From: Arenicola marina
Lineage: Eukaryota; Annelida; Polychaeta; Arenicolidae
Assembly: GCA_964019135.1 (NCBI GenBank)
Contig: OZ025248.1
Span: 30,063,670 to 30,127,669, forward strand
Length of the DNA stretch: 64,000 nucleotides
Direction of reading: 5' to 3'
Part shown: in pieces, positions 58,701-64,000 of the stretch
Layout of the letters: each line of letters starts with the position of its first letter
How positions within the stretch are numbered: position 1 is the first letter of the stretch
Notes under the pieces: generated by a model
The model's input: the letters and a program-made list of their open reading frames with translations, nothing else
What the model was told of the DNA's origin: nothing
Databases searched by the model: none
Translations under genes and position numbers: made by a program

Positions 58701-59421
58701 GTGATTGGTGATGCCTGGTGGCTGTTTAGCTTATGGCGGTGTCCGTGGCGGAGGCGCTTAAACGATACCCGTATGACCCACACAAGACGGTGATGGAAGT
58801 CCCAGTGCCCCGAATTAGTGACAGACTCCCACGACGAAAAACATCGCGTTTTTTTGTAAGATCTAAAGGGACAATAATTCACAATTGTTCACAAGTACCC
58901 ATCCCCGCCTTTAACCTCAGCTTGTCATGTCTCTCGCCCTCATTCGATCCCATCCTTGTATTTTTCTTCCCAACGCTAAACAGTGCCCCCCCACCCCTCC
59001 CCCTTGCAGCCTCCAGCCCTTTCCTAACGTAGCGCACCCCCGCTCTCTCCTATTAATGAGGATGCGCCCTGCTTGCCCCCGCCCCCTATCCCGCTGCCAA
59101 CCCCCTCCCAGCGCCACCCCATCCCTTCCCCTCCCACCGCCCCCGCCCCCCCCCCCCTCCGCCCCCACCCCTCCTCATCGATCCTGCCGCTGCACTGGCT
59201 AGAGGGGCACTCGGGTGCCATATTACCATATCGCCAAATACCTGACCGCCCAGCCACGTCACTAATTGATTTAAACATTTGGACACAAACTAATTTACAG
59301 ATACTTTCTACCATGAATTAAACAACATCGCGATTATACAAGCGATTTGTAACATGCAGCGTTATCCGGTCCATCTTCCATGTAAGAAAAGAATCCACGA
59401 AATGTATTATTGTAATAAACG
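58701..59421. other. Unique DNA, pyrimidine-rich part
   Basis: Unique with a C-rich block near 58980-59180. Overlapping small frames; no gene recognised. Confidence 0.5.
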
Positions 59422-59475
59422 TTAGGCGTGAGTAATACGTGAGCTATGCTGAAACAATGGTTCGCACTTACATGG
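59422..59475 (+). repeat. Dispersed repeat family, copy C
   Basis: Contains 'ggcgtgagtaatacgtgagc' then 'tatgctgaaacaatggttcg' and cacttacatgg. It agrees with copies A and B at most positions. After the core both A and C continue with an 'aggaccag'/'acgaccag' motif 5-10 bp on, so the homologous region may extend to about 59490. Confidence 0.7.
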
Positions 59476-61501
59476 CAGAACGACCAGGTATCCTGGGGTG
59501 GATTTCTTTTGGAGCCCGGTTGTATCCCCAAGGTACACCGAATACGCAAATTATGCATCGATATATACCTCCCTACTCTTCTAGCACTCGGGTCGGGTTC
59601 GCGCATTCATTTGGCATGCCGATCGTCGTGTTTAAACAATAGGGGACATTCGGCTGAAGATGGCGTGTGATTGAAAAGGGTTGGACTAGGCCGGTTCCGT
59701 TGCTCCTAATACACCGGAAATGACCGGTGGAAACGTTTCATCGCCATAGGGTGTGTAGCCCTATCGGCACGCCCGGAAGACGTCAAGTATACTGGGCGGT
59801 AGGCCCGTATTGGCCCAACGAAATGCACCCTATCACCCAACGGGAGACGAGAAAACTGCAGACAGTCATACCCTTTGTGCTCTCCTCCCCACGACCCGAC
59901 GCTATTTTCGTGTGTGTTTCATGTAGTCCTACATGGACACGCTTTTCTCTGCCACAGAGAGAACAAGCGAACAATCCCGAAAGTCAAGATATGTTCACTC
60001 GGGTGTTTGTATATTTAAAGTATTTCCAACATTCTTACAGTAGGAGGAATACGACCTGGTTATTTGTGAATACTATACCTCCAATAGTGTGGGCAGCTAT
60101 GACGGAAGGGTGCTACGTAACTTAACTGAATCTCAGTTTTGCCCCTTTGATGAACTCGTTTTCGAGCGATTCCATGGAATAAAAACTGTAACCTGCCAAT
60201 GAAACACATGCCTAGGTGTCCATCTTCCATTGACAAAGTTAACTGTGAGCTAAAAGATAACGTGGCAACAACACTTTAAGAAAACAATATGAATAAGGCC
60301 ACAAGCTTTGTAACACTGAATAGCTGTTCTGGCTCATAACCGATCTGCTTATAGCAAAGTGTGGAATTCCCGATGGCATGTTCCACGTGGACAGATATAC
60401 CACAGACGTCATCCACGTCTGTTTATCTACTGACGACAAATTTTACTGCGCACTTCTATCGTGTAGTAAGTCCATTTGTTGAATGTTTGCTTTAATTTCC
60501 TGTTCGGGATGAGGTATGCGATTTTATTCGGTAGGAGATTTGTAGTTCCCGTCTGAAGCTATTTCTTGCCTGACCTAATCCTTAACATGATTGAGAAGCG
60601 TCGTATAAGGACAATGCTGCACGATGTTTACTGCGGTATAACTCGGAGAGTTAGCCATGGATACACTAATAATGGCTTTGGATTAATCTCGTTGATGACA
60701 TAGTCTGAGTGTCGCTTAGTATCAGCACACAGCCTTCCTCAGCCTCAAATCAGGTGCGTTGAGTGGGTGACTTGTATTCGATAGAATATTTAGTATGTAC
60801 CTGATTAGTTGGTTGCCTGAAGTAGGACGCTTCCACCTCTGTACATCACATCGCGACAATGGGAATCATCAAGGCAGAGAGGAGCCATGTCTTCGAGAGT
60901 CATAGTGCTGTTGATGCATGGGGTGGGGGTGGTGGTCCGAATAGGGGGATGGTTGGGATGCGCTTGAATGACTTCATAGCAATTCACAATTACTTTAAGT
61001 TATGTAAGTTATAATTATATTGTTCTATTGTTTTCTTCTAATGATATGTCATTAGATACCTCACTTTAAGTATCCACGTGGAATGATTCCGCTTTGAGAA
61101 TTAAAGGAGTTTGGGTGTTGCATCCTGAATCAGGTTTCATTTAAGTAAATACAGTGAAGCGTTAACAACCCCAGCCGTTCCCCTATACCCCCTCCACATT
61201 GATACTCATATGAGGCTATTCTAACAGCATATGCAATTATTCTGCCGTATGTTGGTTCGGTTGGATGTGGCGTTATGTTAAACACTCAAAGGCCTCCAAA
61301 AGCCAGAGTGTATGGCAGCTGTTTCCACGGCCTTCCAGAGCCACTGTTGCTCAAGCCTTCCGAAGCCAGACTGTGGAGCCCCATCCACGGGCGCCTGATG
61401 ACGCAAGTGAAGTCTGCCACCATTCGATCTGTACCCCATTTGAAAATGCATTTGCCAACATCTCTATTCTAGACCCTTCATTTTATAACGATGCATGACC
61501 T
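59476..61501. other. Unique DNA, no confident gene
   Basis: Mostly AT-rich. A 132-codon frame at 59727-60125 has mixed composition without a recognisable domain. No RNA gene or repeat recognised. Confidence 0.5.
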
Positions 61502-61562
61502 AATAATAGGTTCCATTGCATAGAAATAATAGGTTCCATTGCATAGAAATAATAGGTTCCAT
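61502..61562. repeat. 23-bp repeat, about 2.7 copies
   Basis: 'aataataggttccattgcat' plus 'aga' recurs at 61502, 61525 and 61548, exactly 23 bp apart, with almost no divergence, so it is a recent small expansion. Confidence 0.92.
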
Positions 61563-61574
61563 CCCAAACAGAGT

Positions 61575-61850
61575 CTTTTCGTCAGGATGGTTCTGGTCAG
61601 GGTAGTTCTGAGCGGCCTGGATCAGGATAGTCCCGGTCTGGGTAGATCGGAGAGTCCTTGGTCGCGGTTCGAGTGGTCGGGGTAGAACGGACTGGCCCGG
61701 GTCGCTGTAGGTGTGAGGAGCCCGGGTCCGCGTAGGTCAGAGTGGTCCGGATCGGAGTAGGTCTGAGTGGCCGGGTCGGAGTAGGTCTGAGTGGCCCGGG
61801 TTGGGCGGTCCGGCTCGAGCTAGGGGTAGGTCGAAGCTGTTCGGGTAAGT
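61575..61850. repeat. Degenerate 20-25-bp repeat
   Basis: Irregular copies of 'gtcggagtaggtctgagtgg' and ccggg-type joins (clearest at 61751-61800) weaken to both sides (gtcagggtagttctgagcgg near 61597). An old or forming minisatellite. Confidence 0.7.
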
Positions 61851-63126
61851 TGCAATATTTTGCGACGACAAACGGTGCCTTGTGAGGACATATTGTCCAA
61901 CGGTTTTCATTCAGTGCTGCTCTTCCAGACAGACACGGCGGTAACAGTGCATTTTAGGGGACAACGCAACACGGGCCATAAATATGTATAAATACTTACT
62001 ACCGTGTTCGAACAAAAAGTACACGCCTTGTTTCTTATAACATGGGTACTTCTAGCGGAGAGGGGTGTCGCAACAAGAGCTCTAAATATGGATAAACACT
62101 TACTGCCGTTTGCCAACGAAAGGGACGCGCATAGCGCTTATGTGAAGAAGAAATGCCAGGCCTCGTTGAGCTGCGCTGCTCTATTATTGATGTGACTCCA
62201 CCGTGTGAGGAGGCACATGTTCTGGAGATCTTGGGCCATCTGTCGCCAAGGGGGGGGGGGGCGGGGGCGGGGGGGGGGGGAGGGGGGGCATTTCTATTAC
62301 CCCATGTCACATTCTGGAGCACTACGCGGGGCACCAAATCAATCAACCGTTATCCATGCGTACCCCGCCACCCCGGCCACCACCCCAGCAGTACCCCACC
62401 AGTACCCCACCAACCCACCTTTTAGTTATTCAGTGTACCAAGGCCTGGTCGTAATATGAGGTGCTTCCGTATCTCAAATACAGCCCCCATTCCAGCACCC
62501 CCCCCCCCACACACTCCTACTTCTATTTCTCCTGCTCCTCCCTTACCACCATCCCCACCCTTCCATCCCTTCATGGTAGCCGACGTGGGACGGTTTCCGT
62601 TCAAGGACACAAAAATCTGCTGATAAGGCGGTTTTACATCAAAGAGCTTGCCAGCTCAGATTGGTCTTTAACCCCGACTCTGAGGGCCAATGAAACGCGA
62701 TGGACAACACTACGCGTTTTGGCCTCTGGGCCAGGCCCGATTGAACCCCTCGATAAAAATAACACGGGGCCATGAACCGGGTCAGTGCCATTACAGAACC
62801 TTCAAGGCAGGGCATTAATCACAAAGCAGCCAGCAAATCAAATCAACTACATCTGGGCAAGTACTGAGAACGGGAATCATTTACATTTTACTCCCGGTGT
62901 AAACTGTTATTTCATGGCTCGATCGAAGGGGGCGATACATTTGTGCAGAGATTGCACAATATGTCGCTAGATGAAACATTAAAAATAGACTTCATTCAAG
63001 TTATATAAAAGGGTTGTTTCTCTCGATAAAATGTGCCTAATCCGGATAGCCGAGTTATTCAGAATCAAACGATCTGCACATTCTGTGTACTTTCCTGACT
63101 AACACCGTCGTTTATGTGCCCAAGTA
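61851..63126. other. Unique DNA with G/C runs, no gene seen
   Basis: G runs near 62251-62260 and 62271-62280, a C run near 62501-62508, and a 'tatataaaaggg' TATA-like motif near 63002. The two frames around 61990-62100 include a duplicated phrase (aaatatg.ataaacacttac near 61980 and 62084), a small local repeat. No gene recognised. Confidence 0.5.
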
Positions 63127-63327
63127 TAGGGCCCCTGAGGGGGGGTAGCCATATCGCGTGTCGATTTTAAGAAAAGGTCCATGTCGCGTGTCGATTTAAA
63201 AAAAAGTTCCATGTCGCGTGTCGCTAAGTCTTATGTCGCATGTCGATTCTAAGACAACCCCGATGTCGCGTTGTCGATTTTAAAAATCGCCGTGTCGCCG
63301 TGTCGAAAAAGCCTCTATGGGGCCATA
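63127..63327. mobile_element. Short TIR element, copy 2 (about 200 bp)
   Basis: The left end TAGGGCCCCTGAGGGG is identical to copy 1. The right end (gcctctatggggccata) is a decayed version of it. AGTA flanks both sides (63123-63126 and 63328-63331), consistent with a 4-bp target duplication. The interior matches copy 1 but has one extra ~30-bp internal unit (ccatgtcgcgtgtcgattt), so the element contains a small internal tandem repeat that varies in copy number. Confidence 0.8.
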
Positions 63328-63364
63328 AGTATAGGAGCCATCGCATGCGTCGGTGGCAGTTTGC

Positions 63365-63645
63365 AGCCGCTGTGGTCAAGAGGTAGCACACCCGACCGCA
63401 TACCAACAGGTTGTAGGTTCGAACCCATCCTATACCTGGCGGAGCGCCCTTCTTAGTCTGCCCATTTGGACCGAACACGTGGCCGAAAACCCGATTCCAT
63501 CTACCCATCGACACACCTAGTTGTCCTATAAACAGCGGGTGGGGGTGAGGGGGTGGAGACCTTCTACATGTGTTCATTATTCGTCATCCCTGGGTGCCTT
63601 AGCCCGCCCAATGTAGCCCCTGTGTGGCCCAAAACGGCCTGAAAC
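63365..63645 (+). mobile_element. tRNA-derived SINE
   Basis: The head reads 'ccgctgtggtcaagaggtag', an A-box context, and a perfect B box GGTTCGAACCC at 63416-63426 follows at the normal tRNA distance. The T stem and anticodon stem do not pair well, so it is not a functional tRNA. A body of over 200 bp follows. It starts 38 bp after the end of the TIR element. The 3' end is uncertain. Confidence 0.65.
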
Positions 63646-64000
63646 ATCCCTTTATTTCATGTCAGTTCCCCCTTTGTGTGAAGCAGGCAATGACCGTTTG
63701 CCTTCCACTGACTGTTTCAATGGGTTTGTTCTATACATCCCGGGCTGCCGCTAGCCACCATGGAGGTTGGCGACCAGTGGGTCGCTAGGGTATTCCACGC
63801 CCATCTGGCAGGGACGATGACTCACTGTGACGGTACTCACATATAGTGTAAATTGTGATGTGTCATGACTGGCGTAATGCTCCAGTATAGGGCTATATGG
63901 GTGGACAGAGGATAGTGCAGGATATGTTTTCCACGTTTGCTTAGTTAAGATTTATAATTATTTGCCTCCCGGGAAAATTACAGCATTGACATATCCCGAC
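63646..64000. other. Unique DNA to window end
   Basis: Unique sequence, possibly the remainder of the SINE-associated region. No gene recognised. Confidence 0.5.

Noticed and set aside
63365..63440. Functional tRNA gene
   Set aside because: The A and B boxes are good but the T and anticodon stems do not pair; the trailing body indicates a SINE.

Overview
This window looks like nuclear DNA from a metazoan, most plausibly a marine invertebrate deuterostome. The case rests on one intronless class A amine receptor closest in motif to vertebrate histamine H2 receptors, tRNA-derived SINE heads, a Ty3/Gypsy fragment, metazoan-type core promoter elements and very heavy minisatellite content. A cephalochordate would fit (amphioxus is known for abundant minisatellites), but the species cannot be fixed from this sequence. 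Nothing bacterial or viral was seen apart from the retroelement relic.

The only gene I can call with confidence is the receptor at 41717-43276 (+, 519 aa). It has all seven helices, D3.32, DRY, CWxP and NPxxY. Almost all other long open frames are by-products of tandem repeats whose unit length is a multiple of 3 or which lack stops in several frames. They are open on both strands and should not be taken as proteins.

Layout: 1-2 kb is AT-rich then homopolymer-rich DNA. A 4.1 kb array of a 12-bp unit fills 2.0-6.1 kb. G-rich arrays lie at 6.8-8.2 kb. A 44-bp array fills 9.3-12.1 kb. A TATA/CRE promoter candidate with a downstream splice donor is at 12.75-13.07 kb. 13-22 kb is mostly unique. 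A 38-bp array with a duplicated flank is at 22.35-23.85 kb and a 30-bp array at 25.3-25.8 kb. The Gypsy RNase H relic is at 26.8-27.2 kb. 27-41 kb is mostly unique, with a TIR element (31.7 kb), small arrays, a CCAAT/TATA promoter candidate (36.97 kb) and two SINE heads. Next come the receptor and a 13-bp array directly after its stop codon. A nested 16/48/288-bp array fills 45.9-47.95 kb. A TATA motif and a perfect DR1 site lie at 48.5-48.65 kb. Two 3-4 kb arrays (24-bp and 28-bp units) fill 49.9-56.8 kb. The last 7 kb hold two copies of a short TIR element, a SINE head and unique DNA. By adding array lengths, roughly 30% of the window is tandem repeat.

The most interesting non-genic signals are these: a family of short elements with TAGGG-type terminal inverted repeats whose interior is made of iterated AAAATCGACA motifs; a nested array with a decayed edge that preserves its history; an array edge where the unit flips orientation; a three-copy dispersed repeat of unknown class; and an excess of full TGACGTCA palindromes.
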